From Metallyticus violacea (taxonomy: Eukaryota; Arthropoda; Insecta; Mantodea; Metallyticidae): a stretch of DNA of 64,000 nt. Of the stretch, positions 59,101 through 60,416 are shown piece by piece. A model generated the notes under the pieces. The model searched no databases, was not told the DNA's origin, and was given only the letters and a program-made list of their open reading frames with translations. The number at the start of each line of letters is the position of its first letter. The first letter of the stretch is position 1. The stretch is from the NCBI GenBank assembly GCA_030762175.1, contig CM060831.1, positions 76,234,501-76,298,500 of the forward strand, in the 5' to 3' direction. A program made the translations under genes and the position numbers.

Positions 59101-60416
59101 CTTTTAGGCTTTCCCAGGTTTGCCCTCCTCTATTGAGGACTTACTTGCAGATGATGTGTTTGATGTTGAGCGTGTGCTACGTTTTATCAGTGTTTGTGGT
59201 TTTTGGACTAAGGTGTGAGGTTACATTATTTTATTCATGATGGCATTTTTAGACTATTTTAAGACTGTTGTGTTTTCAGCTCTTGCTGATACGTTTCAGT
59301 ACCAGTCTATATTTGTTGTGGTGCATATTGCCCTTGTTATTTGTTTTGGGGTTTTATTGTTACCATTCTAGACCATTATAAGACTGTTGTGTTTTTCAGC
59401 CCTTGCTGACACGTTTTACTACCAGTCTTTATTTGTTGTTGATCAAAAATTCCCTTGTTTGTTTCAGGGTTTTATTGTTACAATTTTAGACCATTATAAG
59501 ACTGTTATGTTTTCTGCTCTTGCGGCTGTATTTTAGTACCAGCCTTTTGTTTGTTGACCATTTTACCATTATTTGTTTTGGGGGTTTTGATTGTTCCTAT
59601 TTTATACCATTATAAGACTTGTGCTCTCAGCTCTTGCAGCTGTGTTTTAGTACCAGTCTTGTTTGTTGATGGCTATATTACCCTTGTTATATGTTATGGG
59701 GTTTTATTTTATTGCACAAAGTGCTACTTACTCATCTTATGCACTAATTTTGTGTTGATTACTTACTTACTTATTTTTTAATTCTGGCGTAGTTTTTAGT
59801 GTTTAGGCGCTAATGACCTTAGCAGTTTTGCGCCCCTTAAGCAGTAATTATCATCATTACCTTTAGAACCACCACATCACCATGTGTTTAACTATTCCAC
59901 CTTAACTAGTATAACTAAAGCTAAGGTATAGATGTTCATTTTGCTTATTTATTTATATTTCCTCTCACATTTTATGTGAGCATTTGTGCATTCATTTTAA
60001 ATTAATTTCATTAACTTTTAGAGTCCTCTAATAATAAATTTGCCTTTATTCATGTAGACAAGTCTCTACAATAATACTGTGTTAGCAGCTTGCAGATGAA
60101 GCATTCAGGGAATTTCAAGAAAAACTTCCCTCCCTCTCTGTCCACTGCAAGAGTTGGAAGTTAGAATAATTAACAAATTAGTGATGCAATTATAGTATAT
60201 GTACTTAGTTCTTTAGAGCAACTTTTACTAATTCAAATCATGACATGTGTGTGTTCTGCAATTTTTCTTTTTAACCATGTAGTTTTTTTATTTTGTAGTT
60301 TTGCATCCCGAGCAACAAACATAAATAACAAGCCCTTGAAGAATGAAGTGTTGACAGATGCTGCTTTGCTAAAACGATATGCTCGTCAAATAGCAAAATT
60401 GCGGGATGAACTTGAG
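7525..60416 (+). CDS. CENP-E-like kinesin-7 motor domain, eight exons, 3' part beyond window
   Basis: Plus-end microtubule motor. In the CENP-E / kinesin-7 family this ATPase couples kinetochores to microtubules in mitosis. Coding exons are 7525-7672, 8407-8529, 17655-17775, 23977-24112, 30628-30723, 37776-37972, 47917-48045 and 60299-60416. They join in frame to 356 codons, every junction is GT..AG, and phases are 1,1,2,0,0,2,2. Landmarks in order: [11 protein letters not shown] (first strand), [16 protein letters not shown] (P-loop), [25 protein letters not shown] (switch I), [16 protein letters not shown] (switch II), [40 protein letters not shown] (neck linker), then [17 protein letters not shown], where CENP-E proteins begin their coiled coil. 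The motor at the very N-terminus and the LLKRY block favour CENP-E over kinesin-1 or -3. An insect cmet/cana-type orthologue is likely. No stop falls in the joined frame, so the gene looks functional. Stalk and tail exons must lie to the right. Confidence 0.92.
7673..8406 (+). other. Intron 1
   Basis: 734 bp, GTAAGC to TTTTAG, phase 1. It is the only intron shorter than 6 kb and the only one in which I recognise no transposon. Confidence 0.85.
8407..8529 (+). CDS. Kinesin exon 2 (up to the P-loop)
   Basis: Encodes [17 protein letters not shown], then [20 protein letters not shown]. It is preceded by TTTTAG and followed by the donor CAG|GTATTC. The intron splits the first Gly codon of the P-loop GKT. 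Confidence 0.93.
8530..9934 (+). other. Intron 2, left part without recognisable features
   Basis: AT-rich intron sequence with several poly-A/T runs. The frames at 8870-9149 on both strands are mirror frames of low-complexity DNA with no family resemblance. Confidence 0.5.
9940..10242 (-). mobile_element. PLE-A 3' end fragment
   Basis: Reverse-strand 3' end of a Penelope-like element of family A. It is nearly identical to both arms of the copy at 24830-26825: the region coding [18 protein letters not shown], a downstream hammerhead-like motif and the terminal GTGAAGCATGAAGAGTGTTA type sequence. Nothing upstream of the GIY-YIG tail is left. A SINE abuts its right end. Confidence 0.82.
10030..10069 (-). 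ncRNA. Hammerhead-like motif, PLE-A copy 1
   Basis: Minus strand: CGG, core CTGAAGA, extra T, helix II GAAGAT/ATCTTT around AACAT, then GAAAC. The helix III/cleavage segment (GGTAC in other copies) is deleted, so this copy could not self-cleave. Confidence 0.6.
10243..10470 (-). mobile_element. tRNA-derived SINE, family 2
   Basis: On the minus strand a tRNA-like head reads GGATGGCCGAGGTCATTAAG (A box region), then GGGTTCGAATCGC (B box core GGTTCGAATC). It is followed by a non-tRNA body (CTCCCTGACTGAGG, CAGGTTTTTCTCAGTCC). Such heads are pol III promoters of SINEs. The 96-residue frame on this strand is incidental. Confidence 0.7.
10471..10832 (+). repeat. Unclassified repeat ending in (CATT)n
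   Basis: Purine-rich sequence ending AATAAAGCATTCATTCAT, a tail typical of a plus-strand retroposon. No coding domain is seen. It may be the 3' part of a LINE or SINE that the family-2 SINE joins. Confidence 0.35.
10833..11860 (+). other. Intron 2, no recognisable gene
   Basis: AT-rich. Minus frames at 10942-11160 and 11341-11616 show no family I recognise. They may be eroded transposon sequence. Confidence 0.45.
11870..13372 (+). mobile_element. LINE with RNase H, C-terminal half (LINE-3 copy 1)
   Basis: Degenerate non-LTR retrotransposon. In order: RT thumb ([20 protein letters not shown], then [24 protein letters not shown]), an eroded middle, RNase H end ([19 protein letters not shown]), and a terminal zinc-knuckle-like block ([13 protein letters not shown]) followed by LYWEAREKI. 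RNase H after the RT places it in an I-type rather than Jockey clade. Copies of the same family are at 48935-49088 and 51325-52880. Many stops make it non-functional. Confidence 0.72.
13373..13790 (-). mobile_element. LINE C-terminal fragment
   Basis: Read on the minus strand in broken frames: an [14 protein letters not shown] segment near the RT thumb, then [18 protein letters not shown]. The YNxLPxxIK motif near the C-terminus is common in arthropod LINE ORF2 proteins, and the same motif is clearer at 31557-31904. Confidence 0.45.
13895..13912. repeat. T-rich tract
   Basis: A short T run in intron 2, no associated element seen. Confidence 0.6.
14096..14132. repeat. Poly-T tract, ~36 nt
   Basis: A long T run followed by CCCTCCTGCTTC. 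It may be the A-tail of a reverse-strand insertion, but no body is recognised. Confidence 0.8.
14421..14466 (-). ncRNA. Hammerhead-like motif, PLE-B palindrome left arm
   Basis: Minus strand CAG, then CTGAGAATG where the core CTGATGATG is expected, an eroded helix II, and TGTAACATGTCCTGAG in place of GAAACATGTCCTGAG. Decayed core, so inactive. Confidence 0.5.
14940..14992 (+). ncRNA. Hammerhead-like motif, PLE-B palindrome right arm
   Basis: Plus strand CAG, CTGAGGA in the core, helix II TGGA/TCCA, then CAAATC in place of GAAAC, and ATGTCCTGAG. The helix I pair CAG/CTG is kept. GAAA is damaged, so probably inactive. Confidence 0.55.
15050..16215 (+). other. Intron 2, no recognisable gene
   Basis: AT-rich sequence between the PLE-B palindrome and the SINE. 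No coding domain or repeat structure was recognised. Confidence 0.5.
16225..16550 (-). mobile_element. tRNA-derived SINE, family 3
   Basis: Minus strand: tRNA-like head with TTTAGTGGTTGGCATTACTG (A-box side) and GGTCACACGTTCAATCC (B-box like), followed by a ~260-bp GC-richer body ending GGGCTTGGGGATTATT. The composition contrasts with the AT-rich intron. The 105-residue frame here is incidental. Confidence 0.62.
16685..17182 (-). mobile_element. PLE-E foldback with 11-bp target duplication
   Basis: 5'-truncated PLE of family E, minus strand. It codes the end of the GIY-YIG protein ([20 protein letters not shown], then [19 protein letters not shown]), then a hammerhead-like motif and the terminus. 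The other end carries an inverted copy of the terminus: ATATCCTAAACTTAGGTATT near 16685 faces its complement near 17131-17151. The whole insertion is flanked by a perfect repeat ATAATAAAAGG at 16674-16684 and 17183-17193. Confidence 0.85.
16741..16778 (-). ncRNA. Hammerhead-like motif, PLE-E copy 1
   Basis: Minus strand CAA, core CTGAAGA, extra T, helix II GGGAGA/TCTCCC, then AAAATGCATC where GAAACGTGTC is expected. The GAAA box is mutated. Confidence 0.55.
17194..17654 (+). other. Intron 2, right end
   Basis: No feature apart from the acceptor side of intron 2 (TGTAACAG at 17647-17654). Confidence 0.55.
17655..17775 (+). CDS. Kinesin exon 3 (P-loop Lys-Thr onward)
   Basis: Encodes [20 protein letters not shown], then [10 protein letters not shown] and LEDRKFLLR. 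The acceptor is AACAG|GA and the donor CG|GTAAGT. It holds the P-loop Lys and Thr that bind ATP phosphates and Mg, and the GIIP block common to kinesins. Confidence 0.94.
17981..18154. repeat. 87-bp tandem duplication
   Basis: Two direct copies of an 87-bp unit (17981-18067 and 18068-18154) beginning ATGATGCAAATGTAATAC / ATGATACAAATGTAATAC, with a few substitutions, plus the first ~9 bases of a third. It lies in intron 3. The open frame on the minus strand simply repeats with it. Confidence 0.92.
18160..19010 (+). other. Intron 3, no recognisable gene
   Basis: AT-rich. It contains a short A-run with GAAGAA repeats near 18698-18726, otherwise nothing recognised. Confidence 0.5.
19015..20205 (-). 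mobile_element. LINE 3' fragment (C-terminal ORF2 and 3' UTR)
   Basis: Minus-strand non-LTR retrotransposon. Broken frames at 20197-19684 read [19 protein letters not shown], then [15 protein letters not shown] and the CCHC-like C-terminal block [19 protein letters not shown], typical of LINE ORF2 ends. Downstream (towards 19015) is a CT-rich 3' UTR ending near TTTATTGAGTGCT. A frameshift splits the two reading frames. The RT core of what may be the same family is seen at 60660-60955. Confidence 0.68.
20212..20575 (-). mobile_element. PLE-E 3' end, copy 2
   Basis: Second family-E PLE end, minus strand: [20 protein letters not shown], then a hammerhead-like motif at 20312-20355 and the terminus ACCACTCCATTGTCAACAGC. 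It matches the copy at 16685-17182, including the terminal segment that is inverted there. The 5' side stops near 20575, where the tandem repeat begins. Confidence 0.8.
20312..20355 (-). ncRNA. Hammerhead-like motif, PLE-E copy 2
   Basis: Minus strand GAGCAA, core CTGAAGA, extra T, helix II GGGAGA/TCTTCC, then AAAACGTGTC and TTACTTT. Only the first base of the GAAA box differs (AAAA). The GTC cleavage triplet and helix I (AGCAA / TTACT with one mismatch) are present. Confidence 0.6.
20576..21315. repeat. Diverged tandem repeat, ~125-138 bp units, about six copies
   Basis: A recurring order of motifs: GCGATTTTTAAATTTT, GGGTAAACC with C-runs, AATGGTCCAATTT, CTGATTTTCAGAAAC, ATTTTATTTAAATGG, then GTTTTGTTGTGAAA. 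Units begin near 20570, 20695, 20830, 20968, 21106 and 21238. Divergence is high, so it is old. No open frame is conserved across units. It sits directly next to the PLE-E copy. Confidence 0.72.
21425..22139. repeat. Inverted repeat with 72-bp arms and ~570-bp spacer
   Basis: The arm at 21425-21497 (TTTCAGAGAGTGTAGAAATG, AATTTGAGATAGGCAATGTA) is the inverted copy of 22070-22139 with about ten differences. The spacer codes for nothing recognised. It could be a foldback or MITE-like element. No target duplication is obvious. Confidence 0.55.
22140..23636 (+). other. Intron 3, no recognisable gene
   Basis: AT-rich. The 90-residue plus frame at 23206-23478 has recurring GGxxxCAAACC-like patches but no domain I can name. 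Confidence 0.45.
23637..23700. mobile_element. PLE-C terminal scrap
   Basis: ATTAATTGATATCATTGTATGATTAGCTTCACTGTGCAAGTTCC-type sequence, the terminal block of PLE family C found also near 29290, 29760, 43965 and 62110. No coding part is present. Confidence 0.65.
23977..24112 (+). CDS. Kinesin exon 4
   Basis: Encodes (R)[18 protein letters not shown], then [19 protein letters not shown] and CTADK. [14 protein letters not shown] is a hallmark kinesin block. The acceptor is TTTACAG and the donor AAG|GTACTT, phase 0. Confidence 0.94.
24113..24825 (+). other. Intron 4, left part
   Basis: No gene or repeat recognised between the exon 4 donor and the PLE-A insertion. Confidence 0.5.
24883..24929 (-). 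ncRNA. Hammerhead-like motif, PLE-A left arm
   Basis: Minus strand CCACGG, then TCGAAGATG where CTGAAGATG is expected, helix II GGAAAT/ATCTTT partly kept, GAAAC, CA loop, GTA cleavage triplet and CCG. Helix I CGG/CCG and GAAA are intact; the CUGA box is mutated. Confidence 0.6.
26340..26512 (+). pseudogene. PLE-A GIY-YIG endonuclease segment
   Basis: Frame 26279-26512 encodes the linker and the nicking nuclease of [24 protein letters not shown], with GIY and YVG (YIG) separated by ~10 residues, a CxxC pair between them, and [17 protein letters not shown] after. The frame ends early at LLDRKS, where the intact order (HFWTxNHDIK) continues in another frame. Confidence 0.8.
26721..26764 (+). 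ncRNA. Hammerhead-like motif, PLE-A right arm
   Basis: Plus strand CCAAGG, core CCGATGA (CTGATGA with U4 changed), helix II AGAT/ATCT, TGAAAC, CG loop, GTA cleavage triplet and CCG. The cleavage half is intact and the first core half has one base change. Confidence 0.62.
26826..27975 (+). other. Intron 4, no recognisable gene
   Basis: AT-rich with an (AAAT)n patch at 26846-26866. Nothing else recognised. Confidence 0.5.
27987..28024. repeat. (TTTG)n microsatellite
   Basis: About eight TTTG units followed by a T run. Confidence 0.9.
28124..28622 (-). mobile_element. Possible pogo/Tigger-like remnant
   Basis: The minus strand starts ACAGTCGACTCCAGATAATT, resembling pogo/Tigger terminal repeats, and continues to a short frame (28342-28124) starting [14 protein letters not shown]. 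The opposite terminal repeat was not found and the frame has no firm match, so the call is tentative. Confidence 0.3.
29083..29330. mobile_element. PLE-C mini foldback 1
   Basis: A short inverted repeat built only from the 3' terminus of PLE-C. The left arm runs from TTAATTGATATTATTGTATG to AGAACCAGTTTCGAGAACA. The right arm, after a few-base turn near 29187-29198, reads ATTCTCGAAACCGGTTCTGT to AATCATACAATAATAG. GCTTCACTGTGCAAGTTCC follows at 29293. Each arm starts in the second half of the hammerhead motif, just before GAAA. Confidence 0.78.
29742..29939. mobile_element. PLE-C mini foldback 2 with 12-bp target duplication
   Basis: A 198-bp insertion flanked by perfect TAACTGGAATTA at 29730-29741 and 29940-29951. 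Inside, GGAACTTGCACAATGAAGC and the terminal block ATTGATATCATAGTATGATT run into the second half of the hammerhead motif (GGAACCAGTTTCAAGAAC). After ATTATG it returns inverted as AAAGTAAGTGAAGCTTTAAT to ATACAATGATATCAATTAG. No protein-coding part is left, so it was mobilised by a full-length PLE-C. Confidence 0.85.
29952..30627 (+). other. Intron 4, right end
   Basis: No gene or repeat recognised. It ends in the acceptor TTTTTTCAG. Confidence 0.55.
30628..30723 (+). CDS. Kinesin exon 5 (switch I)
   Basis: Encodes [20 protein letters not shown], then [12 protein letters not shown]. NxxSSRSH is the switch I loop that coordinates Mg-ATP. The donor is ATA|GTAAGT, phase 0. Confidence 0.95.
30724..31425 (+). 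other. Intron 5, left part
   Basis: No gene or repeat recognised. Confidence 0.5.
31430..31910 (-). mobile_element. LINE C-terminal fragment with 3' tail
   Basis: Minus strand frame 31904-31557 (115 residues) reads [37 protein letters not shown] and [20 protein letters not shown]. This NTR...KMYNxLPxxIK...FK..LK.FLL order is the conserved C-terminus of many arthropod LINE ORF2 proteins. Downstream lies a short 3' UTR ending in a (TTA)n-like tail at 31432-31445. Upstream RT is missing (5' truncation), the usual state of LINE copies. Confidence 0.68.
31911..32675 (+). other. Intron 5, no recognisable gene
   Basis: AT-rich, nothing recognised. Confidence 0.5.
33468..33508 (-). ncRNA. Hammerhead-like motif, PLE-D left arm
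   Basis: Minus strand CAG, core CTGATGA, extra T, degraded helix II (GCAGTC/GCCTAT), GAAAC, AT loop, GTT cleavage triplet and CTG. Both conserved core boxes are intact. Helix I is CAG/CTG. Confidence 0.66.
33700..33909 (-). pseudogene. PLE-D GIY-YIG segment, left arm
   Basis: A 64-residue frame: [19 protein letters not shown], then [20 protein letters not shown] and [10 protein letters not shown]. The second Cys of the CxxC pair is Tyr. It is the shortened mirror of the segment at 34065-34220. Confidence 0.75.
34065..34220 (+). pseudogene. PLE-D GIY-YIG segment, right arm
   Basis: Part of the frame 33758-34249. The useful part reads [20 protein letters not shown], then [19 protein letters not shown]. 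The GIY and YIG motifs and the CxxC pair are complete. The upstream third of that frame (33758-33910) is only the antisense of the left arm. Confidence 0.8.
34449..34487 (+). ncRNA. Hammerhead-like motif, PLE-D right arm
   Basis: Plus strand CAG, core CTAATGA (one change from CTGATGA), extra T, helix II GGGGC/GTTTGT eroded, GAAAC, AT, GTT, CTT. Combining both arms, the ancestral helix II can be read as a six-pair stem closed by AAAA. Confidence 0.58.
35075..35225 (-). mobile_element. PLE-C 3' end fragment
   Basis: The minus strand ends ATCATAGAATGATATCAATT and carries the best-preserved family-C hammerhead-like motif. Its terminus directly abuts the end of mariner-2. The coding part is missing. 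Confidence 0.78.
35146..35190 (-). ncRNA. Hammerhead-like motif, PLE-C
   Basis: Minus strand TGG, core CTGAAGA, extra T, helix II GGGAAC/GTTCTC closed by TAAAT, GAAAC, then CGGCTCCATAC (consensus CGGTTCCATAC in sister copies). Helix I is TGG/CCA. It has the clearest helix II of the set; one base at the cleavage side differs. Confidence 0.66.
35226..36005 (+). other. Intron 5, no recognisable gene
   Basis: AT-rich, nothing recognised. Confidence 0.5.
36007..37699 (+). mobile_element. mariner-3, interrupted by PLE-F
   Basis: The left end TATGAGGGTAGGTTGACAAG...TTTCCAGCCT is mirrored at the right end by reverse-strand TATGAGTATAAGTTTCCAGC, with a short deletion. Transposase pieces on the plus strand are [20 protein letters not shown] (helix-turn-helix), [20 protein letters not shown] (first catalytic Asp in GDET), and [20 protein letters not shown] (third Asp). 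The second Asp block (HDN) is lost. Removing the 505-bp PLE at 36201-36705 leaves about 1.19 kb, the usual mariner size. Confidence 0.82.
36201..36705. mobile_element. PLE-F deletion derivative with 12-bp target duplication
   Basis: Flanked by exact ATTATTAAATTG at 36189-36200 and 36706-36717. The left terminus (CTAACACTCTTATTGCTTCA) is inverted relative to the right one (AGTGAAGCAATAAGAGTGTT). Next to each is a direct repeat starting GAATTTATTC, including TGTGTTAGTTCCATATATAT. The middle has an A-rich broken frame. The arrangement of both repeats resembles PLE pseudo-LTRs. No RT or GIY-YIG motif survives, so the PLE call rests on the termini. Confidence 0.72.
37776..37972 (+). CDS. Kinesin exon 6 (switch II)
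   Basis: Encodes [20 protein letters not shown], then [40 protein letters not shown] and LSEGQE. It holds switch II DLAGSE and the relay helix INRSLFxLGxVI. The acceptor is TATTTTAG and the donor CAAGA|GTAAGT. Confidence 0.95.
38041..39308 (+). mobile_element. mariner-4, heavily decayed
   Basis: The left end CAGGGTAAATCAAATATAAAC is mirrored by reverse-strand GGGTGAATCAAGCATAAAC at the right end. Broken plus-strand frames show [16 protein letters not shown] (helix-turn-helix) and CNETxVDH around 38655 (the GDETWVHH block with Asp replaced). Stops occur throughout. The size (~1.27 kb) fits mariner. Confidence 0.72.
39309..40005 (+). other. Intron 6, no recognisable gene
   Basis: AT-rich, nothing recognised. 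Confidence 0.5.
40012..40235 (+). mobile_element. tRNA-related SINE, possibly family 2
   Basis: The tRNA-like head reads GACCAAGTGGTTAGATGCTTG (A box side), then TGTGTTCAATTCC (B box like), followed by a body ending in CTCATCCCT/CCCTAATCC repeats. Distinct from the family-1 SINE close by at 40868. Confidence 0.6.
40688..40860 (+). mobile_element. Possible pogo/Tigger-like end
   Basis: ACAGTAGAACTTCGATTCAT resembles pogo/Tigger terminal repeats (CAGTAGAACCTCGATT-type). The matching right end and transposase are not found. Confidence 0.35.
40868..41150 (+). mobile_element. tRNA-derived SINE, family 1, decayed
   Basis: Head CCTGGTGGTCTAGCAGACTG and AAGATCGCAGATTCAATTG (degenerate B box), then the family-1 body (GGAAGGGAAGTCGAG, AAGGACCTCAAGCCTAAAG) to the tail GAGTGTCCATAAATAAAAC. 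Compare with the well-preserved copy at 47267-47579. Confidence 0.78.
41490..42340 (+). mobile_element. Jockey-type ORF2 fragment
   Basis: Broken frames give [74 protein letters not shown] (the LDVEAAFD block, with Asp to Pro-Ser changes), then QYADDIL and [19 protein letters not shown]. The order matches the Jockey ORF2 at 2-1864. It is truncated at both ends and its 3' side runs into PLE-B coding sequence. Confidence 0.75.
42365..43435 (+). mobile_element. PLE-B copy, 5'-truncated
   Basis: Begins inside the [14 protein letters not shown], then [20 protein letters not shown], where the YVDD box is YVDN. Next come [13 protein letters not shown] thumb pieces, the linker, the GIY-YIG domain ([20 protein letters not shown]), the C-terminal tail, a hammerhead-like motif and the terminus near AAGAGTATTCTAAATATTTC. 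Frameshifts are frequent. Unlike most PLE copies here it has no inverted partner. Confidence 0.8.
43331..43373 (+). ncRNA. Hammerhead-like motif, PLE-B
   Basis: Plus strand CAG, then ATGATGATG (CTGATGATG with the first core base pair disturbed), helix II GTGGA/TTCCA, GAAAC, AT loop, GTC cleavage triplet and CCGAG. GAAA and GTC are intact. Confidence 0.62.
43597..43655. repeat. Pyrimidine-rich simple repeat
   Basis: T run, then (CTTT)n, (CT)n and (CTTT)n. The minus-strand frame rich in Arg/Glu/Lys is a translation of this. Confidence 0.9.
43960..44010. mobile_element. PLE-C terminal scrap
   Basis: GGCTTCACTGTGCAAGTTCG then AACATTTTAATTAGC, matching the block next to the PLE-C foldbacks at 29293 and 29752. 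Confidence 0.55.
44430..44475. repeat. (ATT)n microsatellite
   Basis: About ten ATT units followed by an ATTTT patch. Confidence 0.9.
44600..45140 (-). mobile_element. Possible LINE C-terminal remnant
   Basis: Minus-strand frames read [20 protein letters not shown], then after frameshifts [16 protein letters not shown], reminiscent of LINE ORF2 ends. Weak. Confidence 0.3.
45501..45541 (-). ncRNA. Hammerhead-like motif, PLE-B foldback
   Basis: Minus strand TAG, core CTGATGA, extra A, helix II GTGGA/TCCAC, then AAAATATGTCCTGAG (GAAAC mutated to AAAAT), GTC and CTGAG. The first core box is exact. Confidence 0.62.
45817..46011 (-). pseudogene. PLE-B GIY-YIG endonuclease segment
   Basis: Encodes [20 protein letters not shown], then [20 protein letters not shown]. 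Both GIY and YVG motifs and the CxxC pair are present in a 64-residue open stretch, the best preserved family-B nuclease here. The frame upstream is broken. Confidence 0.8.
46211..46478 (-). mobile_element. Family-1 SINE nested in PLE-B
   Basis: Minus-strand SINE body (ACTTCCCTTCCAAAGGAAGC, CAGGCTTGAGGTTC) with a partial tRNA head. The flanks TTCTTTACT at 46202-46210 and 46479-46487 match exactly. PLE-B sequence is continuous once the SINE and one TTCTTTACT copy are removed (compare 42715-42745). So the SINE inserted after PLE-B. Confidence 0.85.
47267..47579 (-). mobile_element. tRNA-derived SINE, family 1, well preserved
   Basis: On the minus strand a 70-nt tRNA-like head starts GGTCCTGGTGGTGTAGTGGT (A box TGGTGTAGTGG) and holds GCGGGTTCGAACCC (B box GGTTCGAACC); its ends can pair (GGTCCTGG / CCAGGACC). 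The body follows (CGGAAGGGAAGTAAAGTCG, GAACCTCAAGCCTGAAAG), then the tail CGTCCATAAATAAATCA and an A run. Exact 10-bp target duplication TTTCATAACA at 47257-47266 and 47580-47589. The intact promoter and duplication make it the youngest SINE here. Confidence 0.92.
47590..47916 (+). other. Intron 6, right end
   Basis: No feature besides the acceptor TTTAATATAG at 47907-47916. Confidence 0.55.
47917..48045 (+). CDS. Kinesin exon 7
   Basis: Encodes (D)[19 protein letters not shown], then [20 protein letters not shown] and STLG. FRxSKLTRxLQxSLGGN is the conserved microtubule-facing/relay block of kinesins. The donor is CTTGG|GTAAGT. Confidence 0.95.
48046..48930 (+). other. Intron 7, left part
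   Basis: No gene or repeat recognised. Confidence 0.5.
48935..49088 (-). mobile_element. LINE-3 scrap (copy 2)
   Basis: Minus-strand match to 13210-13360: CAAACAAATGAAAAATAATT and GGAAGCTCTTTATTGGGAAG. It is cut off by mariner-5 on its upstream side and the rest is not seen beyond that mariner. Confidence 0.65.
49091..50401 (+). mobile_element. mariner-5, little-damaged copy
   Basis: Both ends carry GAGGTCTxTTCAAAAAGTAT-type inverted repeats followed by CGCGAATTTT, identical over most of their length. The ~1.31-kb element holds a long transposase frame (see 49246-50347). It is the least damaged DNA transposon in the window. Confidence 0.92.
49246..50347 (+). pseudogene. mariner-5 transposase, one stop and one frameshift
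   Basis: Cut-and-paste transposase. The frame from 49246 reads [40 protein letters not shown], then [20 protein letters not shown] (helix-turn-helix). At 49738-49758 the expected first catalytic block GDETWVYGY reads GD-W-stop-L-VYGY: nine bases are replaced by a repeat of TGGTGAC, without changing frame. The same frame resumes ([11 protein letters not shown], then [13 protein letters not shown]) with the second Asp in [11 protein letters not shown] and the third in [10 protein letters not shown]; 34 residues separate them, the mariner DD34D spacing. A one-base loss near 50141 shifts to the frame ending [20 protein letters not shown] at 50347. Confidence 0.9.
50402..50980 (+). other. Intron 7, no recognisable gene
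   Basis: AT-rich. The 93-residue plus frame at 50717-50998 has no family I recognise; part may be eroded mariner sequence. Confidence 0.4.
51020..51300 (+). mobile_element. mariner-6 fragment
   Basis: Plus-strand broken frames read [20 protein letters not shown] (GDETWIHHF with Asp to Asn), [11 protein letters not shown] and SEGIILI, then in another frame [19 protein letters not shown]. This is the middle of a mariner transposase with no ends left. Confidence 0.68.
51325..52505 (+). mobile_element. LINE-3 copy 3, 5' side
   Basis: Degenerate RT thumb and RNase H of the family seen at 11870: [35 protein letters not shown], then RNase H pieces [18 protein letters not shown] and [16 protein letters not shown], and the C-terminal block CTLCSQPE. 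The gene is continued after the SINE at 52508-52797. Confidence 0.7.
52508..52797 (+). mobile_element. Family-1 SINE nested in LINE-3
   Basis: Head CCTGGTGGTCTAGTGGCAAC with a decayed B box (CAGGTTAATCCC), body GGAAGGGAAGTAAAGCC and AAGAACCTCAAGCCTGAAAG, tail AATAACCAAATAAATAAAAT. The flanks CACCTATAGGAGTTT and CATCTGTAGGAAAGTT look like a decayed target duplication. LINE-3 coding resumes after it. Confidence 0.8.
52798..52890 (+). mobile_element. LINE-3 copy 3, 3' side
   Basis: Reads [20 protein letters not shown], which matches the DSNKHE...LYWEAREKI end of the 11870 copy. It completes the element split by the SINE. Confidence 0.65.
52891..53324 (+). other. Intron 7, no recognisable gene
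   Basis: Nothing recognised. Confidence 0.5.
53330..53650 (-). mobile_element. I-type LINE 3' end scrap
   Basis: Minus strand ends GCCCCTTAAACAATAATCAT, and upstream GGGCACTAATGACCACAG. The same tail ends the LINE at 59850 and begins the one at 53690. Only the 3' UTR is present. Confidence 0.75.
54770..55450 (-). pseudogene. I-type LINE reverse transcriptase region
   Basis: Three overlapping broken frames cover the RT. Catalytic blocks are [19 protein letters not shown] (first Asp region) and [10 protein letters not shown], where the expected D-D pair is reduced to [10 protein letters not shown] stands for GVPQGSVL. Non-functional. Confidence 0.8.
55724..55981 (-). pseudogene. I-type LINE endonuclease end
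   Basis: Frame of 85 residues with [40 protein letters not shown] and [17 protein letters not shown]...L..LN...PTF and SDHFP are hallmarks of the apurinic-type endonuclease of non-LTR elements. The N-terminal part is not readable. Confidence 0.75.
57700..58845 (+). mobile_element. IS630-like DDE transposase remnant
   Basis: Broken plus-strand frames: [20 protein letters not shown], then [47 protein letters not shown] (first Asp block, DETW), [23 protein letters not shown] (second Asp block) and [11 protein letters not shown] (end block, usually NPIExxWAQxK). This order is that of arthropod IS630/Tc1-superfamily transposases outside mariner. A short SINE end splits it at 58258-58325. No terminal repeats were identified. 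Confidence 0.65.
58268..58314 (-). mobile_element. 5'-truncated family-1 SINE end
   Basis: Minus-strand SINE 3' tail (TTATTTACAAATGACC, ATCTCAGGTCATCAGCGT), only ~45 bp. It is flanked by exact CAACCTGACAA at 58258-58268 and 58315-58325, so it was inserted as a severely 5'-truncated copy, interrupting the transposase just after DETW. Confidence 0.78.
58850..59855 (+). mobile_element. I-type LINE, 3' end with repeated UTR
   Basis: Plus-strand C-terminus of an I-type ORF2: [20 protein letters not shown], then [20 protein letters not shown] and [12 protein letters not shown] (zinc-knuckle-like), ending [11 protein letters not shown]. The 3' UTR contains the tandem repeat at 59245-59715 and ends GCGCCCCTTAAGCAGTAATT, ATCATCATT. 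The tail matches the minus-strand copies at 53330 and 53690, so they are one family or close relatives. Confidence 0.8.
59245..59715 (+). repeat. ~115-122-bp tandem repeat in LINE 3' UTR, four units
   Basis: Units begin near 59248, 59371, 59490 and 59604. Each has ACCATTATAAGACTGTTGTG, TTTCAGCTCTTGC, then TTTNAGTACCAGTCT, TTTGTTG and CCTTGTTATNTGTTTTGGGG. Units differ by a few percent to tens of percent. Frames across it at 59551-59781 are incidental. Confidence 0.85.
59856..60298 (+). other. Intron 7, right end
   Basis: No feature besides the acceptor ATTTTGTAG at 60290-60298. Confidence 0.55.
60299..60416 (+). CDS. Kinesin exon 8 (neck linker and coiled-coil start)
   Basis: Encodes (G)[19 protein letters not shown], then [20 protein letters not shown]. 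The last motor helix and neck linker lead straight into heptads. ALLKRY(x)xIxxLxxxLE is the segment that follows the motor in CENP-E proteins. The donor is GAG|GTAAAG at 60417, phase 0. This is the last exon in the window. Confidence 0.93.

Noticed and set aside
59551..59781. 76-residue plus-strand frame
   Set aside because: Translation of the LINE 3' UTR tandem repeat.
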